A stretch of DNA of 64,000 nucleotides from Vanilla planifolia (lineage: Eukaryota; Streptophyta; Magnoliopsida; Asparagales; Orchidaceae): the NCBI GenBank assembly GCA_023846275.1, contig CM043871.1, positions 32,890,578 to 32,954,577 of the forward strand, written 5' to 3'. The notes below the pieces were generated by a model, which saw only the letters and a list, made by a program, of their open reading frames with translations, was not told the origin of the DNA and ran no database searches. A program made the position numbers and the translations under genes. Shown piece after piece: positions 1 to 12,540 of this stretch; position 1 is the stretch's first letter; every line of letters begins with the position of its first letter.

Positions 1-502
1 GCATGGAAAACTTCTATAGAGAAATATGAAACATGCAAAAGCACACAGACACAAGCTCAAGTTGTTATTGAAATTGTAAATGTGAGATATGCACTATGTC
101 TAAGACAAGAGGAAGCAAGAAAAGATATGAACATAAAACTGCATTTATAAAATGCCACCAATTTGATAGATTTGCAGCTTAATGTGCCAGATGCAATTCA
201 GGGTAACATGGAGTAAGAAGTATGATGTCAACGACATATCAGTGTAGACCTCAAAATTTTCTATCAATAAACATTCACATGGGTCCAAGATTATGCATCA
301 TACTAACAAACTTTAGCATTCCACCCATAAAAAGACAACAGCCAAGGCTCTATATCTTTATCCATTTATAATTCTTTTGAGATTCTTAACACAACAATCT
401 AAACAAGCAGCATGAATAGAATGTGCTAGTGTTGATGAAGCAAATTAAATGATGTATCATAAGCTGAATACACAGGAAAGTTGGGATTGAAATATTTGTC
501 AC

Positions 503-1721
503 CTATCAAGACGACAAGTAGAACCTTTTGCTGCCCTGTGAAGGGCATGTTTTATAGCTGAACGCCAAGCAAACGGAAATGAACCGCCCTGCAATGAAAT
601 TATGAAATGTGGAATAAAACGCCATTAAATGCCAACCATCAAATTTCCTGAGCAGCTCCTTACCCAACCAAAACTCCTAGAAAGATCATTCCCAGTACCA
701 AGTGGAATAACAGCAGTGGCAGGGACCGGCTCTCTGCCCTGTAAATAAAGCTCCCCTAGGCATCCCAAAACCCAGCCGACTGTACCATCACCTCCGGCAA
801 CCTGCAAACCATAATCTAATACTTAAATGATTTGAACGCTTAGTTCTATGACTCAAAAAGTTTATTAGCATACCATAATTCTCAACTTCTCTCGAGTAGT
901 CCTTGCAAGAACATCACCTGATTCTGCCAGTTTCTCAAGAAATATCAGCGCAAAGAGAGTAAAGTCGGATGGCTTCACTACGGAAAGATCAAAAACCTGA
1001 GCCACAAAACACTTCAACTCATTACAAAGAATGACAACGTAGACAGAAAATTCTGGAAACATATTCATATGCAGTCTTATACATCAAAAATGCCATTAAA
1101 CCATAAAAAACACAGAATAGTTTGCCAATCATCATCTAAAATAGGAATAAATGCTCGATCTTCGAGTCATCTCACGGAATCCATTCTATCCCACATAAAA
1201 CCCAAATCGAAACTCAAAATTCTCTTCCACTTGTCTTACAAGAGAGAGATAGAGAGAGAGAGAGTAATAAAAAGCACATTCAGACTAAAGTTTACTTCAA
1301 TCAAGCGAGGGCGAGTCAAGAATGGAAAATCTGCACAGAGAGAGAGAGAGAGACTTGGCTTTACCTGGTGCTCTCCCATGAGTTCCTGAAGCCTGGCAAT
1401 AAGTTCAGGCCCGCGTCGCCCGCCGCTTTTGGAGTTGACAAACACCACCATCGGCGCCTCCGGCAGCGGAATATCCGTCCGCCCTGCCACCTCCGCCTCT
1501 TCGGCGTACTTCCTCGCAGCGGCCCCAGGATCCTGCGTCTTGATCGCTTCCCTCATCCCCACGGCCAGGCTCGTCGGCATCGAGATCCTCCTTCTTAGCT
1601 CCGCTTTGTCGAGCCTCGCCCCCGCCGCCGAACTGCCGCACACCTTCACAGCATCCAGTAGAGACGACCTCGTCGCCACCCTCGTCTCTCCCATTTCCGC
1701 CCGCTCCGCCCTTTCCCCCAT
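503..1721 (-). CDS. Diacylglycerol kinase, cluster II type (5' exons only; gene leaves the window on the left)
   Basis: Phosphorylates diacylglycerol to phosphatidic acid with ATP in plant lipid signalling. Four phase-consistent exons are visible on the minus strand: 1721-1365, 996-874, 801-664 and 588-503, all with GT-AG borders. They encode 234 residues. The start ATG at 1721 gives MGERAERAEMGETR. An ELRRRISMP segment near residue 41 and NSKSGG at 96-101 are typical of Arabidopsis DGK3/4/7. The catalytic glycine-rich loop GGDGTVGW lies at 163-170 and PLGTGNDLSRSF at 193-204. No C1 domain or membrane anchor is present, as expected for cluster II. The last visible exon ends two bases into a codon, fitting the conserved LDSW that follows in relatives. 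No further exon is seen in 1-502, so the catalytic C-terminal half and accessory domain must lie beyond the left edge. The first intron contains CT/GA tracts (1241-1264 and 1337-1352). Family call is secure; the exact paralogue is not. Confidence 0.93.
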
Positions 1722-4700
1722 CTATCCCTCCCTCCCGTGCTCGCGCTCTGCTTTCGTCTGGTTCAGGTACAGGGTACCAAGACTTCGTAGGCGTCTATTT
1801 TGTTCAATATTGTCGGAAAAAATGGTCCGCGTTTGAAACAAAAACGAAGACTAGAAGATGAAAAAGCAGGTAGAGGTGCTGGGTAATTACGAAAATGCCA
1901 CTGTTCTACGTTTTATTCGTCACGCCGGATGGGTTTGCGTATCTATTCGGGAAGCGGATGTCTTACCGAGTCAGCATGGAATAGTAACGCGGACCAATCT
2001 AAGCCAAGAACCAAAACGTCTTAGGACTTTTTTAGGATAGCCATATGCAATGGTTGAATTTTGATTTGTATTTTTTTTATATAGATAATCCGTTTTTTTT
2101 TCTTTTTGTTTTACTTAATTCATGTGAACCCATTATGAAAAATTAAATTTCCATTGAGTACATGGGCGTATTTAATTATTTTATTAGAAAATTTATGTTT
2201 ATATTAGAGGTTAATATAATAATGATTATATTTTTTTTTGATAATTTTTATTGTTTTATTTATTTAACAAAGAACAACAAATGACATCTCATTAAATTTT
2301 CATCATTCATCTATTCATATATTTTTATATATCAATATTATTAATGATATTTGAACAAATAATTATTTAAACAGTTCATTGGGTATTAGGATAAGCAAAC
2401 ATACCCATGAATTGAGATTAATCTAAAAGGTTCCTATAGAACCCAAAAGAAGATGGGTTATTATCATGTCAAGTTATTCTCTTATTTTCCGATATAAGCA
2501 CAAATTAAAAAAATTGAGACCTATTATTTAATATTAAGTTACAATTCTTATACAACTTAAACCCACAATAAAGCAAACTATTTGATGATGCTTATAATTG
2601 AGGTAGATCACATTGATAGAACAATGTAGTGTAAAATCAAAACTATGACACATTCTTTCTTCTTACACAAGCCAAGTATGGATGACTAAAACCCAAACTA
2701 AACATAAGATAATATTTCTACCTCCAAGAATTCTCACGCAATCCTTCATTTGGTTGTAAACACCCTCCTTGTAAGCCTTATGTTGGCTGACAAATCTCTC
2801 ATTCTACATAAGATAGAACCTAATAACAGGCAAGAATCTCACTCTCATTTGATTTGGACCTCTCCTTACCAATTTTTAATTTTAAGCTTGTTTGTTTGTA
2901 TCATCTATTTTTATAATATAATAATATAATATATCATTAAAATTTAGACTCTTCTATTCATTTCATGCAAGTCTATTATTATAAAATTAATTTTAGAATA
3001 AGTTCATGAAACTACTTAATTACCTTGATAAAAAAATTCATGCTCATATTATGAATTTATGATTATTTTATGTTTTTAATACCCTCAATTATTTTCTTCA
3101 AGGCCGCTTATCTTATCTATTTAAGATCAAAGACTATTAACAAAACTTAAACAATGAGAATACCTAATATGCTATTTAATCAAAGTTATAGATAATCTTC
3201 TAAATCATTTGAAAAATACTAAGAACAAGCAAACAAATAAATGATCTAATACAAAACCCAAATATTTGAATAAAAAAAACTCTACCTCAACACGATAATC
3301 TAATTCCACTCGTCATATATCACATAAGATAAATTTCTTTCTTTAAGACTATGTTTAAAACTACTCAAACAAATGATAATGCTTCACAATTAACACATAC
3401 AATAAATAAATGTCAATGTTATAATATAATAATAAATAAATCTCCAAATGAACTAACATTATATCAACCTAAAACAAACTCATAAATTCTAATTTTATTC
3501 AAATACAAAAATTAATAGAAATATAATTACAACTACATATATATCATAAACTCATAATTTCTAATTACATTGAAATCAATTAGTTAATATAAATCTCTCT
3601 TTAAAATTTACATTTTGTTACATTTCTCAGTTCAATTGATTAAAAACTAGTTTTTTTTTTTAAAATATGCTTGCCATTGGCTCGTAGAACGACCGGCTCT
3701 TCCATGAAGTAGCATTTTTGTTATTAGTATCGAAAAACGCGGGCAAAATAGGGATTTCACATCGCCGCCGGGCCGTCTATTGGACCGCCATCCAAATGGT
3801 TATATGTGGCAGATGACAAAGTTAAATCTAAAAACGTTTTTTTTTTAATTTAATTAATATAATAATTCATTTTTATTTATGTCGGCACGTGGCATTTATG
3901 AACTTTACCGATATGCACGTGACAAACCCATTTGGCAACTTTGGTATATGACTGACTACAAGACAAATTTTAATACAACGAAGCATTGGTAATACGTGAT
4001 TACAACCATCATTTTAAATAATATTATTTAATGATGATATTACATAAAATATAAAATCTATCACAAAATTGACCTAAAAGATATCAGAAAATTGTTATAA
4101 AACATGTGAAAGAAACATATTCGTCTCCAGTTGTGAAGACAAGGAAAGAAACATGTGTAAGGAAGTCCAGAATATGAAATAAATGCAGTGCTTACACTTG
4201 CTTCAACTTTGTTTACAGTGATTTTAAGATGATTTTGTTGTCATGCAGCTTTTGGTTAAGGTGGATTTAATGGTTATCAAACAACTTCAAATTTTTAATT
4301 CATGAATGTGAGTTTAGTTTATTGTGATGAAAGTGTTAACTTGGTATGAGCATGTGAATTAGAGATTGATGGAAGCCCTAAAACACCTTTATGGAGAAGA
4401 AAAGAAAAGGAGGAATTGCTTACATGGTGCACCTTAATCATGTGGAAAATCATGTGAAGTGAACATGATAATCACTTGATGAACACACTTAATACCAAAT
4501 TAACAACTAAAAATAAAAAATATATATAATATTAATATGACCTCTCAAGAGAGACAAAGTTTTACTACAAAGCTCCTCGACCCAGTGGCTCCCACATGAA
4601 AGATAATTTCAATGTGGTAATTCCTAACATGCTAGATAAGTTGTGTGTCATTTGCATGGCTGATTACTATAAATTAAAATAGAAAACATAATTATAAATC

Positions 4701-4730
4701 AAAGTCCTCAAAATAGATAAAAAGAAATCA
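1722..4730. other. AT-rich intergenic region upstream of the diacylglycerol kinase gene
   Basis: No supported gene. Upstream DNA of the kinase gene becomes very AT-rich beyond about 2050. An isolated GC-rich patch lies at about 3690-3800, followed by two G-boxes at 3886 and 3916. Neither is next to a recognisable coding exon. Short open frames here show no family similarity that I can see. Confidence 0.6.
3886..3921. promoter_or_regulatory. Pair of CACGTG G-boxes 30 bp apart
   Basis: CACGTG occurs at 3886-3891 and again at 3916-3921. The first is followed by GC, giving ACGTGGC, an ABRE-like core recognised by bZIP factors in plants. No gene starts nearby: the closest is the kinase gene, whose ATG is 2.2 kb to the left on the minus strand. 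The function is therefore inferred from the motif alone. Confidence 0.3.
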
Positions 4731-4759
4731 ACAAAGCTCAACTCTAATAGTAACAAGCA

Positions 4760-5560
4760 CTCAATACTCAACCACTACGTCAAAACAATAAACAATTGAT
4801 TGTTTCTTTGTAGTCAATGATTGTAGATTTTGCTCAAGGACAACACATTACCTCGTTGAGAAAGCAAGAGAAATTAGGCCAAATAGAAGATCAAATGTGA
4901 AAGAAATATAAATTGGCATTGCTAACTCAAGCACATAGAGTGGTACAATAATGCTAGTAGGTAGCACAAGTAAGATACTCTATGTATGAATCTAACAGAC
5001 AAATAGTGTAGGTACAGAAGTTACAATAATTGTTATAATAACCAAAAATCAACAATAAAAGAATTGAAACACAAATTAAGTGGGCTGAAATAAGGTAATT
5101 ATTGAAGTGAAAGAATAAAGATTATAATACAATGGCTCAAATGAAAAGAAAATAGAATTGAGAGGATAAATGATAAAATTAGAATTCATTTACTCAAGTG
5201 AACCTAAAAATGTAGCACCAAGCCAACTTAAACATTCAAATCACCAAATTAAGATAAGATTAACTTAAAACTAACCAAAAACTTTACCATTAATTTTAAA
5301 AATTTCTCTATTTATAAAAATGTACATCAATAAATAAGAAATCATACCCATAAATACAACTATAAATAAAGAACCACCAACAACCAACTATCAACAAACT
5401 AATTAACAACTATATTTTATTAATGACACGTGTAAAACCTACCTAAACAAAAAAAATAATGAAAATAAAATATAATGCTTAAATAGCTTATCATTGGCCC
5501 AAATTAGCCAATTAGACCATGATTTCTTATGGTTACTTTTCTTATGATGCTCCTTTTGAT
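4760..5560 (-). repeat. LTR-like repeat, minus orientation (left arm of long inverted repeat)
   Basis: This block matches the reverse complement of about 7480-8330. Shared words include the GGCCCAAATTAGCC stretch near 5497 with its counterpart near 7520, the AGAAATTAGGCC stretch near 4870 with its counterpart near 8150, and the ATAAATAGAG-type promoter-like stretch between them. A sequence resembling the TGGTATCAGAGC primer-binding site follows at 4737-4760 on the minus strand. This fits an LTR read leftward. Edges are approximate. Confidence 0.55.
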
Positions 5561-5915
5561 GAGCCTATAAAATACGATTGGCTCATGCAATATATTATCA
5601 TGCTCTTCAAGTTTTGCATGTTTACATTCCCACAAGCCAAAAAGGAGTTTGCTCTGCAAAGTTGAATTCAATAGTCTTCTGTTAGTTGTGGTGCAAGCTT
5701 ATTTAGCTCTTCATTTGTCATCTATAAATCTTTAATATGAGGTTGATTCGTCAATCTTACAAGAAACTTACAAGAAGAGTGTGTACTTGAGAGCTCATAA
5801 AAAACTATACCTTTTACTTCAAAGAATTTTAACACCAATGATAATGGCAATTATGGACATGAATCGCCACCTGCATTTGAGTTTGATTTATAATTTTCAG
5901 ATAAAGTATTTCCTT

Positions 5916-7420
5916 TTTAAACTAGAATATCTTCAATATTAAAAATAGGGCTAATAAATATGTTTGAACACAATTCAAGAACATATGTATTAATACCAAG
6001 TTTTTTAACTATTCTTGAGAACCCACAAACACTTACACTAAGGTTTGTATATTTTATAGTGAGATATCACTCATGGCATATGCAAAGACATAATTTCCTT
6101 CGTTATATTCTCTAAAAATTTTATTTTCAATCACCAAATCAATATACTCGTTATTACCCAGTGATGTAAACCCTTAGTAAAAGTAAATGTAAAATCAAAA
6201 AATATGTGTTAGTAAAGAGGCAAGATCAAAGGATCCATAAACAATTTTACATAGTATTTTAAAAGCAATTCTTGAAATTTTGTTCTTATAAGCAAATTTA
6301 GAAGTTCAAAGGTGAAAATCCCAAGTTCTTAGATGCATATTTTCTAATGTTCAAGTGATGACTTTTGTTTGTCTTTCCTTTAAGGAGTGAAAAGTTAAAA
6401 AAATTAAGATGAGTTCTAAACAACTTCCAAAGTATCTTTTAAAAATAAGACATAACTTCACATCATCAGACATGATGGTTGATAGGAAATTATAGAAGTA
6501 TATGCTTTTTTTAAAGAATAATTTTGCTACAAATTATCATTAGTTTTGGAGAAAGGGATAAAATAAGTCATCTTAAAAAATTAATTTATTATAAAAAGAT
6601 ATTGTTAGGGTGTTGAAATGTTCTAAATAACTCTAATATAAAATTCATCAATAAATCTTTTTATTGCTTATGGAGTACAAGTGAACCAATACATTTTTTA
6701 CTTTTTTATGTAATAAGTTTTTTCCTATTTGCAAATAAAGCATTAGGCTACCATCCCCTCTACATAATGTTTCAATGAATGCTAATAACATTAATTTCAA
6801 GTAAATAAATAGTTTTATATTTTCTTAAATTGCTAACAATTTCTCCAACATGTAATACATGAATTAAAAATATCTTATAAAAACCTTTTGGATATATAGC
6901 TGTCCTTTTATATAGATATCTAGTAATGATCACAAATATATTTAGGATAACCAATGATTTATCTTTGCATTTTTTATAAATAAGATGAAAATCTAAGCAT
7001 ATCATATAGTCATGTTTCATCCAATCAAATTCTGAAAAATGAGGTTTTAACTATAAGATGACAAATAGACGTAGACATTACATATGCGAGTTTGTTTCTA
7101 ACACCAGGTGTATATTTGAACATAAAAGTGAAGTCTTATAAATATTCAACCTACTTAAAATACTTATAGTTCAAATTTCTTTACATATTTATAAATAACT
7201 TAGTAGTCAAAATCTTAAATAAAATCTCTATATAATAAATAATGTGTCCAACATCTAAGCATTTGAATAATATCATAAAATTCTTTATAATAAGTTAAGT
7301 ACTTTTGCCTAACTTCATTTAATTTTTACTAAAATATGCAACTATGTGATTTTCTTAACTCATAACTCTCCCAATACTTACTCTTAAGAAATTGTAAGTA
7401 ACTTGAAATTCTTCATTAAA
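5916..7420 (-). mobile_element. Ty3/gypsy pol remnant: RNase H then integrase
   Basis: On the minus strand, a stretch near 7350 resembles the RNase H start (VAYFS) and one near 7100 resembles its YTPGVRN-type end (relatives have a KQGKENVVADALS-like segment). Further left, LGINTYVLEL and ISPIFNIEDILV at about 6002-5916 match the integrase C-terminal region (relatives have KLGSNAYVLDLP and ISHVFNVEDL). The order RNase H, integrase, LTR is that of Ty3/gypsy elements and differs from copia. The remnant is broken in many places. Confidence 0.65.
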
Positions 7421-7479
7421 GCTAGATAATATTTCATAAGCCCAACATAAAAAAACATAATCATAATCAGAAAAAAAAA

Positions 7480-8330
7480 AATCTAAAAAACCATGGCCCA
7501 AAAGGCTAATTTGGGCCAATGAACTATTTAAACAATATAATATTTTATTTTTAGCATTTTCTTTTTTATTTAAGTATCTTCTATATGTGCCGTTAATAAA
7601 GTATAATTGTTAGTTGATTTGTTGATCATTAATTATTGGTGATTTGTTGTTTATAATTACATTTATGGATATAATTATTTATACATTGATACAAACTTCT
7701 ATAAATAGAAAATATTTTGAAATGAATAATTATTTTTTATTAATTTTGATTTAATTTTATTTTAGTTTGATTGTTTAAGTGTTTAAGTTGGTGATGACCT
7801 TCTCTTGAGTTTACTTTGGCAAATGAATATTTATTTTCTTTTGTATTCTCTAAACTCTAATTTTTATTCATTTGTGTCCCTTTACCATACACTTCATTCT
7901 CTTTAATTCTAGCAATCACCTCCTTCTATCCTCACCATTTGCATTGCAATACTTCCATTTTTTACTCACATACTATAGCAATTATTATAGCTTCTACACC
8001 AGCACTACCAATCTGTCAAACCAACTCACAAAGGACCTCACCAGTATTACTTGCCTGCACCAATATACTAGTTTGTGCACTAGACCAGCCCTTGTGCAGA
8101 ATCAAAAATGCCAAATTATCCATCTTTCATTTTTGAACTTTCATTTGGCCTAATTTCTCTCACTCTCTCCACCATTTGAGTTTGCATATCATTCATATTT
8201 TGCACAAAAACTTGTATTTAACCTTTCAATTGTTCATTATTTTGTTCTGTTTGTACATTTCTTTGAGCAAGATCATCTACCATTTTTGATAAATTCATGT
8301 TTGTTGTTGTAATGTAGCCCTTGGTGGCAC
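7480..8330 (+). repeat. LTR-like repeat, plus orientation (right arm of long inverted repeat)
   Basis: The reverse complement of this block aligns by eye over most of its length with 4760-5560. It replaces the reverse-transcriptase region that should lie to the right of RNase H in the gypsy remnant, so 7480 looks like a rearrangement or insertion edge. The open frame at 7872-8153 lies wholly inside this repeat and is not a gene. Confidence 0.5.
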
Positions 8331-8889
8331 TTTAATGATGTAAGATTAATCTGGTGATGAAAATGAAGAACTAAGTTATAATATTGATGATGTGAATTTT
8401 TTTGTTAGTTTAGAGAAAAAAATCTAAAAAAGGTATTATAAATTAATAACAACTTAAAAATGATTTTCATGAAAGCAAAAATATTTAAACTTGTATTAAC
8501 AAACATGATGTTCTTTAAACTAATTCAACATCTAGAGAACAACTTTCAAAGTTTAAGCTTAATCCACACAATAAAAGGACTTTTTAAAGTGGATCACTCA
8601 TAAAGATAGTTGCTTAAATATTTATAAATGGTTTAAAGACAAGCTAGTTTATGAAAGTGGAGACAAACAGTTGATTACAAATTGCATAACGCATAAGATT
8701 TCCCAAGGACAAAATACACCCTTGTTTAAAACAAAGAAACTTTCTAACCAAACTTAGAAAATAATAAAATCTGGAATGAGCAAAACTTGCTCAAATGTGG
8801 TGAAGTAAAATCACAAATTCTCTAGTCTTTGTTGCTTTGTTCATTGATGTAGATAAGCTTTTTTGACTTTTTTTCTTTTGAACTCTCAT

Positions 8890-9180
8890 TAAAGCTCTTG
8901 AGCTCTAATGCCAAATAATGAAATGAGTGAGATTTGACTAAGAGGAAGTTCAAATATGAAAAGGCCACAATAACAAGTATTGAGATGATTATTAGTTAAA
9001 AGGAATGAAAACAAACAAAGCCTTAAATAAAAAAAATAAAATTGAGAGAATAAAAGAGAAAATAAAGATTCACTCACAAAAATGAATCAAAGAGAATGTC
9101 ACCAAGCTAACTCATACTCAAGCCACCAAACTGAGATAAAATTAACTCAAAATTTATCACACGCATGTTTTTCCATAAAC
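8890..9180 (-). repeat. Third, shortened LTR-like piece with primer-binding-site-like edge
   Basis: From 9060 to 9180 the sequence matches 5180-5300 in the same orientation, including CACCAAGC(T/C)AACT near 9099. At 8890-8912 the minus strand reads TTGGCATTAGAGCTC, close to the usual plant site TTGGTATCAGAGC. The piece is shorter than the left arm, so it is either deleted or a different subfamily. Edges are approximate. Confidence 0.4.
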
Positions 9181-11271
9181 TTGCCAACTATTTATTAAGG
9201 CACTTATAAAATCGTGTTTAAGTCTTTAGGTGTAAAGGTTACCAAGAGCTAGAGTGTGTAGAGATCATCAAAGCGATGAGTAGTGTTGTTGAGAATTGCC
9301 AAGAGGAGGTTGTTGATTAGTATGCTACTATTTCCAGCCAGCGGAAGAGGAAAAGCAACTTTGGTAAAGAATGGAAACCATAAGAAAGAGGAAAGAGAAG
9401 TTATGATTTTTCAACTCAAGGAGGAGATCAAAAGCAAGAGGGAAGGAAGAGAAAGGTTACAGCAAGGAAATAATAAAGGAAATAGAGCAACAACTGACAA
9501 AAAAAATGTAAGCATTTAAGTTAATTCTTTTGCTGAATTAATTTTGGTTTTATGAAAATAAATGTTTGGTTAGGTTATTGTTTGAATTAAAATTAATATT
9601 AAGATTATTTAGAGTTGTATTTTAGTGATAAAAAAGGATTGGAAGTGGAATAAAGAGATGGAGAAAATGAGTTATGGTTTTTGATACATATCATATAAGC
9701 ATGATAGTCTAGATCGTAGGGTACAATTAGCTTATACTCATCAGGACAAAGGATTATAAGAATACAATGCTAGGTTGTATGAGATATTTGAGAGTTTCGT
9801 ACTAGGACAATCATTTATTATACTAGAATGATGCAACAGTAAAGCTGTCGGATTCATTGTACAATGGCGTATGGGTATCTTACTCATACAATGATGATAT
9901 TGATTCACTGTATAAGGGTGATATAGGTAATATACTTGTAAGATAAAGACATAACTGTTGGGTTTATCGCATAAGGGCAATATGGGGATTGTACTTGTAC
10001 TATTGCGGGGATCATATTGGATGATCATTCTGATGCCAAAAGATAAATTAAGAGGTCAATGCTTTAGGATAATATGAGTATGGTAATTAGAATCGTATTA
10101 TACAATAAATAAAGAAGTTATATACATGCATTGGACAAGTCCGATAACAAATCGTATAAAAGCCATATATAAGAAATCATAGTAGTTGTATGATTTTGGT
10201 CTATCATACAGGATGATTGGTTTGAACTGAAGTAAAACAAATTTGCTAAGTTTGATCTATAAGACAAGTATGTCATCGTCATGTACGATGGGTCATATTT
10301 TAGTAAGATTGTACGAAGAAAATCGTACTGTGCAACAAGTAAAAAATTTTATTGATTTAATTATACTATATGATGTTTAAATCATATCAATAATATTGAC
10401 AAGTGAGGTCAGTAAACGATACTTAAGAAATAAATATTAAATGAATAATTAGTTGGAAAGCTAAGACAAAATCGTATGGTATGATTATAGACACCATATT
10501 ATCAAGGCCCCACCTCTTTTTAATAAATTAGAAAATCAAATATTTTATATAAATAAAATATTGAGTGAAGATTTTAAATCCTAAGTGAAGACTTAACGGT
10601 GTGACAAAATCCTCAATATTAAGTAAAATAAAATCACATAAACAATTATCAATATAATTCAAATACAAATTGTATAAAAATATATTCAAAATTTTAAACT
10701 AGTATTTCATTATAATCCACATTACCCAACATATACTAAATACTACCCATTCTCACATTATAGGAGTGTGGTTCTCTCTTGTGATATCAAAATCCACAAA
10801 TCTTAATACAACAGATGCATGACTTATAATATAAGAACTAATGAGATTTATATATTTTAATAGATGAATCTAATAAAATAACCAAATATAAAAAAATATT
10901 GAAATAATCATACAAATATGATGAATAAAAAAATTATATAGTAAATTATAATGATAAATCACATATATAAAATTGAAATCATATCATATACCATATGTGT
11001 CAAAAGTAAGCAAGAAAATACTAGTTTTGTATTTATTTTAATTTCAATATTTTATGTAATTATAAGATTCAATTCTTTTTTAATTATTATCCTCATTAAT
11101 CTAATAATAATACCAATAAATATATGACCTTTAGCTGACATTCATCCAATATATCCAAATAACACTAAACAAAAATCTGATCCAAAAATGAATATCCTAT
11201 AATAATATTCACTGAGTCTAATGCTATAAGTATAATATATATACCCTACAATAACATTCATTAGACCTAAT

Positions 11272-11273
<2 letters not shown>

Positions 11274-11330
<57 letters not shown>
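11274..11330. repeat. (TA)n microsatellite
   Basis: An almost uninterrupted AT dinucleotide run of about 57 bases. The apparent minus-strand open frame over 11142-11348 is only a translation of this repeat (alternating Tyr and Ile). Confidence 0.95.
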
Positions 11331-11333
<3 letters not shown>

Positions 11334-12224
11334 GAGATCATAGTACATACACTAAACAGATATCTGATCCAAATATTGATATTCTTTTATAACATTTGTT
11401 AGGCCTAGTATTGAAGATAATGTCTCCAAAAATTTAATTTTCATTTTTAATTATCAATCATGATATGGTAGCCCAAATAAATATATGTCAATCCAAATGT
11501 TATTATCAAACCTAATAGAAATTTTTTTCTATTTTTAAATATTTTTATGTTTCATTTATTTTATTTAATTATTGTTTATAATATCATATAATAAAATAAG
11601 TGAATCACATAATCAATAAATCATGTGCTAAGTAATACAAAAAATCATTGAGATCATGCTTAATCATAAAACATAAATATTTTTTGAAGTAAAAGAGTAT
11701 AGTTCAAAAAATAATTATATAAAATTATGTTACATCACAAGTTATAAATTTAATTACATTCTAATAAATCATTTATTTAAAAAATTTATAATAAAATATA
11801 TAAAAACTACTAAAATAATATTATTATACTACATCATAAGTTGTCAAATTTATATACATTCAAAGAATCATTTATTAAGAAAATTCAAAATTTAACTTCA
11901 CAATGGATGTTTTTTCTTCAAAAATATAAAATTTATAGCACATAGCTTAAACTTTTCATTAATAATTCTTTTGGCTTATAAATTTTGCATTAATAATGTG
12001 TATATCCAAATTTTGCACAAATAAAAAAAAATAAGTGATTTGACAACTTCTAATCCCTTGTCTTTATTGTTACATGAGTTGAGATTATTTAGTTTAAACA
12101 AATTATCATATTATATAATATTATTTAAATATTTTGAGTGTTTGATTCGATCTTTAGACAAAATTATTGATTAAAAAATGAATCTAAAAGTTATTCACAT
12201 AATACAAGCCAAACAAAAGAACAA

Positions 12225-12300
12225 CCAATTAGCTCAATTGATAAACACTTTGAGAGTTGTTACCAAGGTTTTGGAGTCGATTATCACTCAAGAAAAAACA
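12225..12300 (+). mobile_element. SINE-like fragment with tRNA-type promoter boxes
   Basis: A box A-like TTAGCTCAATTG at 12229-12240 is followed about 33 bases later by a weak box B-like GGAGTCGATTATC at about 12273. This spacing is usual for tRNA-derived plant SINEs. No cloverleaf can be drawn and box B is degenerate, so it is not a working tRNA gene. Confidence 0.3.
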
Positions 12301-12500
12301 AACTCTAAGTAAAGAGGAGCTTAATCATTTGGGTTAGCAACTGCATGATTATTGCTTATTGATGCATAATTTGACAAGGGAAAAAGAGAATAGATTAATT
12401 AGAAAACAAGGTCTAAAGAAGCATGATATTTTTCCTTTCTCAAATAAAATAACTATTTCAAAGCTAGAATTCAACATCTCTAAGAAAAGAAGAGAATGAA

Positions 12501-12540
12501 CGAGAGAGAGAGAGAGAGAGAGAGAAAGAAAGAGAGAGAG
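12501..12540. repeat. (GA)n microsatellite
   Basis: A GA dinucleotide run interrupted by two AAAG units. It causes the Leu/Ser-rich minus-strand frame over 12349-12552, which is not a gene. Confidence 0.9.

Larger units (their letters stand above)
4735..9200 (-). mobile_element. Degraded Ty3/gypsy LTR retrotransposon complex
   Basis: A fossil read mainly on the minus strand. RNase H-like sequence lies at about 7400-7080 and integrase C-terminal sequence at about 6170-5916. LTR-like sequence lies on both sides: 4760-5560 in minus orientation, 7480-8330 in plus orientation, and a shortened third piece at about 8915-9180 in minus orientation. Primer-binding-site-like sequence sits at the inner edge of two of these. 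The element is clearly broken, with many breaks and the gag and reverse-transcriptase regions unrecognisable. LTR-like copies differ by roughly a third by eye, so it is old. It is probably two or more nested or rearranged insertions rather than one. Confidence 0.65.

Noticed and set aside
7872-8153. Open frame of 93 codons as a possible gene
   Set aside because: It lies wholly inside the LTR-like arm repeated in reverse at 4760-5560.
11142-11348. Open frame encoding alternating Tyr-Ile
   Set aside because: It is a translation of the (TA)n microsatellite.
12225-12300. tRNA gene
   Set aside because: Box A and box B resemble tRNA promoters, but no cloverleaf or acceptor stem can be formed; a SINE fragment fits better.
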